Shown: positions 1 through 8,677 of the stretch, one piece after another
How positions within the stretch are numbered: the stretch's first letter is position 1
How the letters are laid out: each line of letters opens with the position of its first letter
Assembly: GCF_900156495.1 (NCBI RefSeq)
Contig: NZ_FTNT01000002.1
Coordinates: 464,359-528,358 of the forward strand
Direction: 5' to 3'
DNA: 64,000 bases
Origin: Williamsia sterculiae
GTDB lineage: Bacteria; Actinomycetota; Actinomycetes; Mycobacteriales; Mycobacteriaceae
Position numbers and translations under genes: made by a program
Notes under the pieces: generated by a model
The model's input: the letters and a program-made list of their open reading frames with translations, nothing else
Databases searched by the model: none
Told to the model about the DNA's origin: nothing

Positions 1-2
1 TC

Positions 3-1442
3 AGCGTGTTGGCCCCGCATCTGGTCAAGCCGTTGCCGTTCCTGTACCCGCTGACCCATCGGTACTGGGAGCGACCGTACGTGGCGGCCGGCATCTTCCT
101 CTACGACACCATGGGTGGGGCCAAATCCGTTCCTGGACAACAGCATGTGACCCGGTCGGGAGCGTTGCGGGCGGCACCGGCGTTGAAACGCACCGCGTTG
201 ATCGGCGGTATCCGCTATCACGACACGGTCGTCGACGATGCCCGGCACACTCTCACTGTCGCCCGCACGGCGGCCAATTACGGTGCGGTGGTGCGATCTT
301 CAACGCAGGTGACCGGATTTCTGCGGGAGGCCGACCGGGTCAGCGGGGTTCGCGTCCTCGATACCGAGTCCGGAGAGACCACCGAGGTGCGCGCCCACTG
401 CGTGATCAACGCCGCTGGAGTCTGGACCGATGAGGTTCAGGCGCTGTCGAAGACCCGTGGTCAGTTCCGGGTCCGAGCGTCCAAGGGCGTGCACATCGTG
501 GTGCCCCGCGATCGCATCGTCAGCGAGACCGCGATCATCCTGCGGACCAGCAGTTCGGTGCTCTTCGTCATTCCGTGGGAGACCCATTGGATCATCGGGA
601 CCACGGACACCGACTGGAACCTTGATCTGGCCCATCCGGCGGCGACCCGGGCCGACATCGACTACATCCTGGACCGGGTGAATGAGGTGCTGGTCAGCCC
701 GATCACCCATGAGGACATCGAGGGTGTGTACGCGGGGTTGCGGCCGCTGCTGGCCGGTGAGAGCGAGGCCACCTCGAAGCTCAGTCGTGAGCACGCGGTG
801 GCCGAGGTCGCGCCCGGTCTGGTGTCGATCGCCGGTGGGAAGTACACCACGTATCGGGTGATGGCCGCAGACGCGGTGGACGCCACCACCGACTTCATTC
901 CCACGCGTGTCGCCCCGTCGATCACCGAGAGGGTGCCACTGGTGGGTGCGGACGGCTACTTCGCCCTGATCAACCAGTGCGAACACCTCGGTGAGCGATA
1001 TGGACTGCATCCCTATCGGATCCGACGACTTCTCAATCGGTACGGCTCGCTGATCGACGACGTGCTCGGGCACGCTGCTGACGATCCCTCACTGTTGCGA
1101 CCGCTGGCCGCGGCCCCGCAGTACCTGCGGGTGGAGGTGGTGTACGCGGCGTTGAACGAGGCGGCGCTGCACGTGGAGGACATCCTCGCTCGCCGTACGC
1201 GGATCTCCATCGAATACCCCGATCGCGGGATGAACTGCGTTCAAGAGGTCGCCGATCTCGTTGCGCCGCTGCTCGGTTGGAGACCGGAGCAGGCGGAGTT
1301 CGAGGTGCGGACGTATCGCGAGCGGGTGGAGGCCGAGATCGCTTCCCAACGACAACCCGATGACGCATCGGCCGATGCGTTGCGCGCGTCGGCCCCGGAG
1401 TTCCGTGCGGAGATCCTGGAGCCGGTGCCGGTTCCGGACTGA
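3..1442 (+). CDS. glpD: Glycerol-3-phosphate dehydrogenase GlpD, 5' end outside window
   Basis: FAD-dependent glycerol-3-phosphate dehydrogenase of the GlpD/DAO family. It oxidises glycerol 3-phosphate to dihydroxyacetone phosphate at the membrane and passes electrons to quinone. About 479 C-terminal residues are visible and the frame is open at the left edge, so the FAD-binding N-terminus lies upstream. Seen: INAAGVW (about residue 135) of the FAD domain, the SKGVHIVV and IIGTTDTDW strands of the substrate domain, GLRPLL, and IAGGKYTT near residue 280. These are followed by the all-helical C-terminal GlpD domain with a charged tail. The TGA at 1440-1442 faces a convergent gene across a strong hairpin. 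It corresponds by position and sequence to mycobacterial glpD2. The truncation is only the window edge, not a pseudogene. Confidence 0.93.
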   Translation, partial: SVLAPHLVKPLPFLYPLTHRYWERPYVAAGIFLYDTMGGAKSVPGQQHVTRSGALRAAPALKRTALIGGIRYHDTVVDDARHTLTVARTAANYGAVVRSSTQVTGFLREADRVSGVRVLDTESGETTEVRAHCVINAAGVWTDEVQALSKTRGQFRVRASKGVHIVVPRDRIVSETAIILRTSSSVLFVIPWETHWIIGTTDTDWNLDLAHPAATRADIDYILDRVNEVLVSPITHEDIEGVYAGLRPLLAGESEATSKLSREHAVAEVAPGLVSIAGGKYTTYRVMAADAVDATTDFIPTRVAPSITERVPLVGADGYFALINQCEHLGERYGLHPYRIRRLLNRYGSLIDDVLGHAADDPSLLRPLAAAPQYLRVEVVYAALNEAALHVEDILARRTRISIEYPDRGMNCVQEVADLVAPLLGWRPEQAEFEVRTYRERVEAEIASQRQPDDASADALRASAPEFRAEILEPVPVPD

Positions 1443-1455
1443 CCGGGCGGGGTGT

Positions 1456-1490
1456 CCAGCGGCGCCTCCCGGTGGGTGGGGCGCCGCTGG
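1456..1490. terminator. Bidirectional hairpin terminator between convergent genes
   Basis: Perfect 11-bp inverted repeat. The left arm CCAGCGGCGCC is at 1456-1466 and the right arm GGCGCCGCTGG at 1480-1490, with a 13-nt loop that can pair a little further. It lies 13 nt after the glpD stop and 11 nt from the end of the convergent gene at 1502. There is no T-tract, which is common for actinobacterial terminators. Placement between two converging stops supports termination in both directions. Confidence 0.75.
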
Positions 1491-1501
1491 CTTCGTCTGT
1501 G

Positions 1502-2005
1502 TCAGGCCGGCAGCAGTGACGGGAAGGCGATGGCGGCGTCGGCGAACGCGCCGATCCGATGCTGGAGGTAGAACCCCAGTCTCAGGTGGCGGTCGGATTC
1601 GTGACCGGGTACTTGCTCGTAGGTCTTCGGATCGATCGGGTAGACGATGTCACCCAACAGGTCTGCTTTGCCTGGCACGTTGTAGGAGGCGAACAGGGCC
1701 GGCAGTGGGAAGCCGATGATGGCATACTTGGGTGCCGCCGGATTCCCAGCACGGAGTGAGGTCACGCGTTGCAGCACCATCCCGTTGCCGTAGGGGGTCG
1801 GGGCGATATCTTGATACACCTGCACCCCGGCACCGAACGCGGCGGCGTAGGTGATGTCGTCGAGCTGACTGACCTGGTGAACCACAGTCGGTGCGACGGG
1901 TGCAGCGGTGGCGGTAGCTGCGGCGGTGGTACCGGCCAGCCCCGCGATCATGGCCGCGGCGGCCGCGCCGGCCACCCGCAGACCGATCGTCGTCACAGAT
2001 TTCAT
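1502..2005 (-). CDS. Small secreted protein of unknown function
   Basis: 167-residue protein with a clear Sec signal peptide: a short basic start (MKSVTTIGLR), an Ala/Gly-rich hydrophobic core, and an Ala-rich cleavage region around residues 30-36 (ATAAP). The mature part (about 130 residues) has no cysteine and no motif I can name. It contains alternating hydrophobic and aromatic stretches (IIGFPLPALFASYNVPG, DIVYPIDPKTYEQVPGHE), consistent with a folded exported protein. The ATG at 2003-2005 is preceded by a good Shine-Dalgarno sequence (GGGAGGA, 5-6 nt away). It converges on glpD and has two inverted repeats in its upstream region. I do not recognise the family. Confidence 0.6.
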   Translation of the reverse strand: MKSVTTIGLRVAGAAAAAMIAGLAGTTAAATATAAPVAPTVVHQVSQLDDITYAAAFGAGVQVYQDIAPTPYGNGMVLQRVTSLRAGNPAAPKYAIIGFPLPALFASYNVPGKADLLGDIVYPIDPKTYEQVPGHESDRHLRLGFYLQHRIGAFADAAIAFPSLLPA

Positions 2006-2031
2006 GTGTTCCTCCCGCTGGATAGCGATAA

Positions 2032-2070
2032 CGTAAGTTACGACAACTATCGTCTCGGTGCGCCGAGACG
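2032..2070 (-). promoter_or_regulatory. Two inverted repeats upstream of the secreted-protein gene
   Basis: An 11-base odd-centred palindrome CGTAAGTTACG lies at 2032-2042, and a perfect 8-bp inverted repeat (CGTCTCGG/CCGAGACG, 4-nt loop) at 2051-2070. Both lie 27-65 nt upstream of the start at 2005, where promoter and operator elements are expected. The first resembles a TetR-type half-site arrangement. The second could be an operator or an RNA hairpin. No regulator gene is adjacent, so the controlling protein is unknown. Confidence 0.45.
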
Positions 2071-2368
2071 TTTAACGTCGGTGTGATTGCCGACAGGGCG
2101 AGTCCAATCGGTCGTCGCAACCCTGGGTTGGTCAAACAGCTGTACTTGCTCGGCGAAGACCGCCGCCGGGGTCGTCAGCCCAGGACCGCGGAGCTGTCGT
2201 CGGCGCGGTCAACCGCATGACGTCAGAGTCGGTGTAGCGCCATTGCAGACCTGGATGCGGTCGTCCCTCGTGTGCGATGACGCGCACACCCTCAGGCCAC
2301 CCGGTCAGTTCGTCAACTCACGCCCCTGCTGATCGGTCCCGTCGCTGTCGTGGGGCTGCCGGGAGGGC
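2071..2368. other. Non-coding stretch, nothing recognised
   Basis: Counting the leader of the secreted-protein gene, about 360 bases (2006-2368) lack a convincing gene. A plus-strand reading frame at 2087-2332 is open, but it has no ribosome binding site and an atypical Cys/Arg-rich composition, and I do not call it. No tRNA, riboswitch or mobile-element end was seen. Confidence 0.5.
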
Positions 2369-3577
2369 TCAGAAATAGCCGTTGGCCGGGAGGGCCGTCT
2401 CGTTGACCAGCAGGTCACCGATCGCGATCGCCTTGTACGAGGTCGGATTGTGCAGGGTGATGGTCCTGATGTTGCGCCAGTGCCGATCCAGATTGCGGGT
2501 GCGACTGGCTGCGGAGGCACCGCCGACGTCGAACAGCGATGTCGCCGCGGGGAGCGCGACCCGATCGACGTGCACCTTCACCCGGGCGGCCGCGAGTGAT
2601 GCCTGCTCGAACAGGTCGGTATCGATGACGCCGTCCCGCGCACAGGCGAACGCGCGCTCCACATCCTGCGCCGCCGATCGCACCGCCGCCCGGGCCACCG
2701 TTGCCGCGGCGTCGACCTCACCGATCGTCTGGAGGAGCACCGGATCGTGTCGTGGTTCAGCGGCGGGCGCATGGTCGAAAGTGCGGATACGGCCGCGGAC
2801 GAGTTCGACCGCATCGTCGGTCACCGACTGCAGGATCCCGGTGATCAGGGCCTGCAGGAAGAGCTGCAGCAGCGGACCGTCGTTGGCGACCGGCGGGGCG
2901 TCGGTGGCCGCCGTGGCAGTCAGCGACAGCACGTCGGTGGGTCTCACCACCACGTCGACGAGCTCGGTCGATCCGGTACCCGTGCGATGTTGACCGATTC
3001 CGTCCCAGTCGTCGAGAACGCGCACCCCCGCACGATCGAGCGGGACGACGACGCGGGCCACCGATTCGTCGAGTGCGGCTTGTACGGCGACGTAGTCGGC
3101 GAATGCCGTTCCGGTGCTGTAGAACTTCTCACCCGTCAGCAACCATCCATCGCCGACCGGCCCGTCGTGCACGGTTCGCAGTCGAGTGGCGAACCGTCGT
3201 GTACCGGCCGTGCCGCGACGCTCGCTGGAGGCATTGCCGAAGATCTTCCCGTGGGCGATCTCGGTACTCCAGCGTTCGCGCACAGGTCCGTCGGGGAGAC
3301 GCTTGATCTGCTCGACGAACCAGAAGTGTGCGCGCAGGATATGGGCGACGATGGGGTCGGCATGGGCGAGATCGACAATGAAGTCGAGGAGTTCCACCAC
3401 ATCCGCGTCGCCTCCGCCGTGGGCGGCGTCGAGCGACAGCGCCGTGAGCCCGGCGTCTCGGAGCAACTGGATCTGCTCGTGCGGATCCTTCCCGCGACGC
3501 TCCCGCTCCGCTGCCCCCTCACCGATCTCGCCGAGTACCGCACTGCGATCGGCGACGATGCGGGTCGCCGCCGTCAT
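2369..3577 (-). CDS. Acyl-CoA dehydrogenase-fold flavin monooxygenase (SfnB/DszC-like)
   Basis: 402-residue member of the acyl-CoA dehydrogenase superfamily, of the DszC/SfnB branch that uses reduced flavin and oxygen to hydroxylate or oxidise organosulfur or related compounds. Seen: an N-terminal helical domain (1-110), the central beta domain with TGEKFYSTGTAFAD (about 150-165), and the C-terminal helical bundle ending in RHWRNIRTITLHNP (about 370-383), a stretch I associate with DszC-like enzymes in place of the YEGT motif of true dehydrogenases. Its ATG overlaps the TGA of the upstream LLM monooxygenase by 4 bp (ATGA), so the two are translationally coupled and probably work on one substrate. 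The substrate is not determinable from the sequence. Confidence 0.82.
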   Translation of the reverse strand: MTAATRIVADRSAVLGEIGEGAAERERRGKDPHEQIQLLRDAGLTALSLDAAHGGGDADVVELLDFIVDLAHADPIVAHILRAHFWFVEQIKRLPDGPVRERWSTEIAHGKIFGNASSERRGTAGTRRFATRLRTVHDGPVGDGWLLTGEKFYSTGTAFADYVAVQAALDESVARVVVPLDRAGVRVLDDWDGIGQHRTGTGSTELVDVVVRPTDVLSLTATAATDAPPVANDGPLLQLFLQALITGILQSVTDDAVELVRGRIRTFDHAPAAEPRHDPVLLQTIGEVDAAATVARAAVRSAAQDVERAFACARDGVIDTDLFEQASLAAARVKVHVDRVALPAATSLFDVGGASAASRTRNLDRHWRNIRTITLHNPTSYKAIAIGDLLVNETALPANGYF

Positions 3578-4953
3578 GCGGTGGCGCCCTCGAGTGACTC
3601 GGCGAAGGCCCCGCGATATCGCGCCGCGGGATGTGTGTCCGGCAGTCGATCGCGCCCGGTCAGCTTTCCCCGAGTGGTCCCCGGGACGTACTCACGGCGA
3701 GCCAAACCACGGTCCCGCAGTACCGGCAACACGTGGTCGGCGAACTCGACGTAGCTGTTCGGGATGGTCGCGTTGATCACGTTGATCCCACCCACACCGG
3801 CGTCACGCCACTCGTCGAGCCGGTCGGCGATCTGCTCGGGAGTACCGACCACCCGCCCAGAGCGACTGCGCAACTGGGCGAGATCCCGCACCGTCGGTTC
3901 CCGGTCCGGCACCGACTCGCGCAACCAGATCAAGGTGCTCTGTGTGCCCTGCGTCTCGATGTCCCCGATGGGTGTGTCGAGGTCGTAATGACCGAGGTCC
4001 ACCCCGAGACCGCCCGCCGAGTGAGCGATGATGGTCGCCGGGTCGATGAGTTCGTCGAGTTCGGCCGCCTTGCGGGCTGCCTCCGCCTCAGTACTGCCGA
4101 CCACGAACGACAACCCCTGGAAGAACGTCAGATCCCGCGGATCACGTCCCGCCTCGGCGGTCAGCCTGCGGGTGTCGTCGATCAATGCCCGTGCCGCAGC
4201 CGGGTTGGGCGACACGATGAACTGCGCCTCGGCGTTACGCGCCGCGAAACGCCGTCCGGTCGGCGACGAGCCCGCTTGGAACAGCACCGGAGTCCGCTGC
4301 GGCGAAGGCGAGACCAGGTGCGGACCCTCGACCCGGTAGTGCTCGCCGACGTGATTGATCTTGTGCACCTTGTCGAAATCGGCGTGGATCCCGGACTTCT
4401 TGTCCTGGATCAACGCCCCGTCCTCCCAGGATCCCTCCCACAGCTTGTAGACGACGTCGACGTATTCGTCGGCCCACGCGTAACGGTCGTCGTGGCGGGT
4501 GATGCCGTCGTGGCCGAAGTTCCGCCAGGCGTTGCTCGACAGGCTGGTCACGATGTTCCACGCGATTCGCCCTCGGGAGGCGTGGTCGAGGGTGGAGATC
4601 TTGCGCGCGAAGTCGAAAGGGTGTTCCTGCAGGATGGAACTGGTGATCGCGATGCCGAGATTCTCGGTGTGCGAGGCCAGCGCCGATGCGATCACCAGAG
4701 GGTCGTTGCTGGGGATCTGCAACCCGGAGTCCACGAACTTCTTCCAGTCACCCTGGTAGTCGTCGTAGAGGCCGACCACATCGGCGAAGAAGATGAAGTC
4801 GAAGACCGCGTCCTCCAAAACCTTTGCCAGCTCGATCCAGTGCTCCAGTGAGTTGAAGTCGGTCTGTCGTGCCTCCGGTGCACGCCACGCACCGTGCAGG
4901 ATGTGCGAGGTCGTGTTCATGACGAAAGCGGAGAAACGCAGCGGTTCGGACAT
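3574..4953 (-). CDS. LLM-class FMN-dependent monooxygenase (NtaA/SnaA/DszA family)
   Basis: 459-residue luciferase-like TIM-barrel flavin monooxygenase. The family uses FMNH2 from a separate reductase to oxidise substrates such as nitrilotriacetate, dibenzothiophene sulfone or dimethyl sulfide. Family stretches seen: the N-terminal strand FSAFVMNTTSHILHGAW, FFADVVGLYDDYQGD, SNDPLVIASALA, RIAWNIVTSLS (about 140-150), and the QAGSSPTGRRFAARNAEA loop (about 240). Length is normal for the subgroup. It is the first gene of a two-gene minus-strand operon and is divergent from an ABC importer. A TAACGT hexamer at 4966-4961 is spaced 7 nt from the ATG with no Shine-Dalgarno sequence, suggesting a leaderless mRNA. 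A possible flavin reductase partner lies at 12328, but this link is inference. Confidence 0.88.
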   Translation of the reverse strand: MSEPLRFSAFVMNTTSHILHGAWRAPEARQTDFNSLEHWIELAKVLEDAVFDFIFFADVVGLYDDYQGDWKKFVDSGLQIPSNDPLVIASALASHTENLGIAITSSILQEHPFDFARKISTLDHASRGRIAWNIVTSLSSNAWRNFGHDGITRHDDRYAWADEYVDVVYKLWEGSWEDGALIQDKKSGIHADFDKVHKINHVGEHYRVEGPHLVSPSPQRTPVLFQAGSSPTGRRFAARNAEAQFIVSPNPAAARALIDDTRRLTAEAGRDPRDLTFFQGLSFVVGSTEAEAARKAAELDELIDPATIIAHSAGGLGVDLGHYDLDTPIGDIETQGTQSTLIWLRESVPDREPTVRDLAQLRSRSGRVVGTPEQIADRLDEWRDAGVGGINVINATIPNSYVEFADHVLPVLRDRGLARREYVPGTTRGKLTGRDRLPDTHPAARYRGAFAESLEGATA

Positions 4954-5014
4954 GCGCGTGACGTTACGACGGACATGTCGTCCGATGTCGACTTGAAATC
5001 ACCTTGAGGTCAAG
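4954..5014. promoter_or_regulatory. Divergent promoter region: monooxygenase operon / ABC importer
   Basis: On the minus strand, TAACGT (4966-4961) lies 7 nt from the ATG at 4953. Upstream are the palindrome GACATGTC (4972-4979) and the inverted repeat CTTGA-GG-TCAAG (5003-5014), with a second CTTGA copy at 4992-4996. These sit between two divergent operons and could bind a shared regulator. No regulator gene is adjacent. Confidence 0.5.
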
Positions 5015-5062
5015 CGATGACCGCGGGTGGTGGCTGTCTCTACGGTGAGCCGGTCCTCCCCA

Positions 5063-5091
5063 CCCCCCTTTTTTTCGGTCAAGGAGTCTGC
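5063..5091 (+). promoter_or_regulatory. C6T7 homopolymer tract and Shine-Dalgarno of importer operon
   Basis: A run of six C (5063-5068) and seven T (5069-5075) is followed by AAGGAG (5081-5086), 5 nt before the GTG at 5092. The Shine-Dalgarno sequence fixes the start of the lipoprotein. The long T run is unusual in such GC-rich DNA and could be slippage-prone or act as an unpaired leader element. Confidence 0.6.
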
Positions 5092-6762
5092 GTGTCGTCT
5101 CTCGTTCGACGTGGATCATCGGTGGCTCTGTTGCCGGTGCTCGGTGTGGTGATCTGCGCGATGCTGCTAGCGGCCTGCAGTCGGCCCGAGATCGGCGACG
5201 GCCGGTCGACCGGGGTCGCCGCCCGCGCGGGTGAGGTCACCACCGGTGGTGTCATCGAATACGGTCACGAGCAGGAGCCACCCTGCGTGCACGGCGGGTG
5301 GGTGCAGAACGCCTATCTGGCGCGGCAATACCTCGACAACCTGGTTTCCCTCGCCGACGACGGAACGGTGGTGCCCTGGTTGGCGACGAGCTGGGAGATC
5401 TCACCCGACCGTCGCACCTACACGTTCCACTTGAAACCGGGGGTCAAGTTCACCGACGGCACCGATCTCGATGCGGCCGCGGTGAAGACCAACATCGCTG
5501 GTTACCTCGATCCGGCGAATCCCAACGGAACCGTTGTCTCCTACATCGGACAATATTTCGCCTCCGACGAGGCCGTGGACAAGCTCACCTACCGGTTGCA
5601 CCTGAAGGCTCCGTACACCCCGTTGCTGACCGTCCTGTCCCAGGGATACTTCGGAATTCAGTCCCCGAAGGCGTTGGCCCGGGGGGCGAAGGCGAACTGC
5701 TCACAGCCGGTCGGGTCGGGTCCGTTCCGGATCGAGCGCTGGGATCGCAATCGCAGCATCACGTTCGTCCGCAACCCCGACTACAACTCGGCGCCGGCCA
5801 ACGCGAAACACCAGGGCCCCGCCTACGTCGACAAGGTGATCTGGAAATTCCTGAAAGATCCGGTGCTGCGCTACGGTTCGCTGACCAGCGGATCGTCCGA
5901 CGTGATCTACAACGTGCCCGCCATCAACTGGGCGGATGCGACGAGGCGCTTCCAGACCGAGCAGTACATCACGCCCGGGCGGCCCAACGCGATCACACTG
6001 AACGTCGCGCACGCGCCGTTCGACGACGAGCGCGTCCGTCAGGCGTTGGCTTACGCGGCCGACCGTCGTAAGTCCGTGCAGACCGCGTACCTCGGGGTGG
6101 TGCCCTACAACGCCAACGGCGCCCTGAGCCAGACCACCCCGGATTACGACCCGACCGCCGGTGATTACCCGCACGACCCGGCCAAGGCCGCCGAGCTGCT
6201 CGACTCGGCCGGTTGGGGCACCCGCGATTCCGCCGGGATCCGCGTACGCGACGGACATCGGTTGACCGCGCGGGTGGTGTATCCGGCGGATGCCATCATC
6301 GGACCGGAGGGCGCGGGCATCCTGCAGGATGTGGCCGCGCAGGCCCGGCAGGTCGGATTCGACCTGCAGCTCGTACCCGCGACGCAGAGCGCCTATTTCG
6401 GTGGCAACTACAGCAAGGCGGATACCTATGACGCCTATGTGGGGTACTGGACCAGCCCCACCCCTGGTCTGCTGTACATCAACTGGCGGCAACGCCTGAC
6501 GCCCAGTCCGAACCCGTACAACACGGCCTTCTACAACGATGCGCACTTGCAGGGCGTGATCGAACAGGCCAATTCCGCGGCCGATCCCGCCGAGGCGGCG
6601 TCGCTGTATTCCGACGCCCAACACATCATCGGCGACAAGGCGCTCGCGATCGGTCTCTACACGCAGACGACGTCGTTGGCCACCCGACCCGGTCTGCACG
6701 ACGTCTGGATCGAGAAATCCCAAGGCGAACCCGTGTTCGCGGATGCGAGGTTCGTACGATGA
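5092..6762 (+). CDS. Substrate-binding lipoprotein of peptide/nickel-type ABC importer
   Basis: 556-residue extracytoplasmic solute-binding protein of family 5 (DppA/OppA type). The N-terminus is a lipoprotein signal: RR, a hydrophobic core, then the lipobox LAAC near residue 26, so it should be lipid-anchored outside the membrane. Family signatures seen: LVSLADDGTVVPWLATSWE, TYTFHLKPGVKFTDG (about residues 118-132), and the VRQALAYAADR helix (about 320-330). I chose GTG 5092 because AAGGAG is 5 nt upstream and the signal peptide then begins properly; an upstream in-frame ATG at 5017 would add a poor extension. The stop overlaps the first permease gene by 4 bp. The ligand is unknown. The divergent flavin monooxygenases suggest it imports their substrate. 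Confidence 0.9.
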   Translation: MSSLVRRGSSVALLPVLGVVICAMLLAACSRPEIGDGRSTGVAARAGEVTTGGVIEYGHEQEPPCVHGGWVQNAYLARQYLDNLVSLADDGTVVPWLATSWEISPDRRTYTFHLKPGVKFTDGTDLDAAAVKTNIAGYLDPANPNGTVVSYIGQYFASDEAVDKLTYRLHLKAPYTPLLTVLSQGYFGIQSPKALARGAKANCSQPVGSGPFRIERWDRNRSITFVRNPDYNSAPANAKHQGPAYVDKVIWKFLKDPVLRYGSLTSGSSDVIYNVPAINWADATRRFQTEQYITPGRPNAITLNVAHAPFDDERVRQALAYAADRRKSVQTAYLGVVPYNANGALSQTTPDYDPTAGDYPHDPAKAAELLDSAGWGTRDSAGIRVRDGHRLTARVVYPADAIIGPEGAGILQDVAAQARQVGFDLQLVPATQSAYFGGNYSKADTYDAYVGYWTSPTPGLLYINWRQRLTPSPNPYNTAFYNDAHLQGVIEQANSAADPAEAASLYSDAQHIIGDKALAIGLYTQTTSLATRPGLHDVWIEKSQGEPVFADARFVR

Positions 6763-7775
6763 CCGTGAGTGAGGTCACCAGCTCGCCGACCGCCGAAGCA
6801 TCGGGGCCACGAAGATCTCCGACGGTCACGCAGCGTCGGTCGCTCGCGCGGTGGGCGGGCAGGGTCGGATCGGCAGTCTTCGTGCTCTGGGCGGCAGCGT
6901 CCATCACTTTCTTGCTGCAGATCCTGGCCCCCGGTGACCGCGCGACGCTGTTGCTGAACCTGTCGTCGGGATTGAGTCGGGAACGGACAGCCGACGAGAC
7001 CGCCCCGGTGAACGCACAATACGGTTTCACCGATTCGATCTGGCGGCAGTACCTGCACTATCTCAGCGGTCTGGTGCGAGGAGACCTCGGCACCTCGTAT
7101 CAGTTGCAACAACCGGTCACCGAGGTCATCGCCGCACAGATCGGCCCGACGCTGATCCTGACGTTCAGCGCGCTCGTCGTGGCGTGGTTGTTGGTGTTGT
7201 TCATGACCACGTTGACCGCGGGCCGCCGTGGGCCCTGGGGTGCGGTCGGATCGCTGATCGAGACGATCAGCGCCGGACTGCCGCAGTACTGGCTCGGATC
7301 AATTCTGCTCGTCGTCTTCGCCATCGGATTGGGTTGGTTCCCGGTGGAGAGCGGTACCGGGTTGCGGGGTCTGGTGTTGCCGGTGTTGACCTTGGCGATA
7401 CCGCTGGCCGGCTTTCTCGGGCAGGTCGCCCGCGACGAGTTCACCCGCGCGCTCGACCAACCGTTCGTGTTGACCGCGCGCAGCAGGGGGCTCGGAGACA
7501 TCGCCGTGCGATCACGACATGTGTTACGACACTCCGTCATCCCCGCGATCACCGTATCCGGTTGGGCCGTCGGCGCGCTGTTGTCCAGCGCCGTGATCGC
7601 CGAAACAGTGTTCGCGCGGGCGGGTATCGGTCAGACGCTGGTCACCGCGGCCACCTCACGCGACGTCCCGCTGGTCAGTGGCATCGTGCTCGTCGTGGCC
7701 CTGGTCTACACCGTCGCCAATCTGCTGGTGGACGCCCTCTACACCGCCATCGACCCCAGGATCGAGGTCCCGTGA
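6759..7775 (+). CDS. ABC importer permease 1 (DppB/OppB type)
   Basis: 338-residue inner-membrane permease of the peptide/nickel ABC family. It has a cytoplasmic N-terminal extension (about 30 residues), a first membrane helix (VGSAVFVLWAAASITFLLQIL), the long periplasmic segment typical of DppB with YGFTDSIWRQYLHYLSGLVRGDLG, and then five more helices. The EAA-type loop that docks the ATPase is around VLTARSRGLGDIAVRSRHVLRHS (split by DNA reading at about 7470-7540). It starts at the ATG inside the ATGA overlap with the binding-protein gene and ends in a GTGA overlap with the second permease, so the whole importer is translationally chained. Confidence 0.92.
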   Translation: MTVSEVTSSPTAEASGPRRSPTVTQRRSLARWAGRVGSAVFVLWAAASITFLLQILAPGDRATLLLNLSSGLSRERTADETAPVNAQYGFTDSIWRQYLHYLSGLVRGDLGTSYQLQQPVTEVIAAQIGPTLILTFSALVVAWLLVLFMTTLTAGRRGPWGAVGSLIETISAGLPQYWLGSILLVVFAIGLGWFPVESGTGLRGLVLPVLTLAIPLAGFLGQVARDEFTRALDQPFVLTARSRGLGDIAVRSRHVLRHSVIPAITVSGWAVGALLSSAVIAETVFARAGIGQTLVTAATSRDVPLVSGIVLVVALVYTVANLLVDALYTAIDPRIEVP

Positions 7776-8677
7776 CCGTCACCGAGAACCCCACTGACCG
7801 AGCGTCGTCCTTCTCGACACTGCTCTCCACGTTGAGGACACGCAATCCGGTGCCGTCGGAGGACCGACGACGCCTGCCGTCGGCGGGGGTGGTCGCCGCC
7901 GCGATCGTCGTCCTGTTGCTCCTGGTGGCCGTGATCGCCCCCTCCGTGCTGGCGCCCTACGATCCGTTCGCCATCGACCTCGACTCGACCCTGGCACCAC
8001 CGAGTTGGGCTCACCTGTTCGGCACCGACCTCAGTGGGCGTGACCTGCTCAGTCGCGTCATCTACGGCACCCGTGAGTCGCTCGGTATCGGATTGGCTGC
8101 CGTGGGTGTCGCCGCGGCTCTCGCGGTCGTGTTAGGCATCGCCGCCGGGCTGTCCGGCCGGATCGCCCGCGTCCTGGCCAACCGGTGGATCGAGATCATG
8201 TTCGCGTTTCCCACCGTGCTGCTGGGTCTGTTGCTCGTGTCGGTGTTCGGCCCGGGCGCGGTGACCCTGATCTTCGCGATCGGGATCGGCATCGCACCCG
8301 GGTACGCCCGCATCGTGCGTGGACAGGTACTGGCGGTGCGCACGGCTCCGTACATCGAGGCGGCCACCGCCATCGGGCACTCGCGCACTCGGATCCTGCT
8401 GCAGCACATCGCCCCCAACTCGCTGCGGCCGATGATCGTGACCGTGACCCTGGGCGTGGGACAGGCGATCATCTGGGCATCGGGTCTGGCCTACCTGGGC
8501 CTCGGCGTGGCACCGCCGGCACCGGAGTGGGGTGCGTTGCTCGATGCCGGACGCACCTACATCACCGCAGCGTGGTGGGTCGAGGTCTTCCCCGGTCTGG
8601 TCGTGGTGGTGGTGGCGTTGGCGTTCACGACGCTTGGTCGGCATCTGGGTGTGCGTCTGGGCGGTGTGGCGCGATGA
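7772..8677 (+). CDS. ABC importer permease 2 (DppC/OppC type)
   Basis: 301-residue second permease. It has a cytoplasmic N-terminus, a membrane helix (GVVAAAIVVLLLLVAVIAP), the DppC signature LFGTDLSGRDLLSRVIYGTRESL (about residues 78-100, split by a long periplasmic loop), and five further helices. The ATPase-docking segment contains YIEAATAIGHSRTRILLQHI. The GTG at 7772 overlaps the preceding TGA (GTGA). The reading frame is open far upstream, but homology begins only here. It ends with ATGA overlapping the ATPase start. With the first permease it should form the heterodimeric membrane channel. Confidence 0.92.
   Translation: MTVTENPTDRASSFSTLLSTLRTRNPVPSEDRRRLPSAGVVAAAIVVLLLLVAVIAPSVLAPYDPFAIDLDSTLAPPSWAHLFGTDLSGRDLLSRVIYGTRESLGIGLAAVGVAAALAVVLGIAAGLSGRIARVLANRWIEIMFAFPTVLLGLLLVSVFGPGAVTLIFAIGIGIAPGYARIVRGQVLAVRTAPYIEAATAIGHSRTRILLQHIAPNSLRPMIVTVTLGVGQAIIWASGLAYLGLGVAPPAPEWGALLDAGRTYITAAWWVEVFPGLVVVVVALAFTTLGRHLGVRLGGVAR

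Noticed and set aside
2087-2332. 81-codon plus-strand frame in the 363-bp gap
   Set aside because: No ribosome binding site or leaderless promoter, odd Cys/Arg-rich composition, no family resemblance.
7184-7771. Possible upstream extension of the second importer permease
   Set aside because: The frame is open but overlaps the first permease, reads Arg/His-rich nonsense, and a GTGA coupled start at 7772 begins the true homology.
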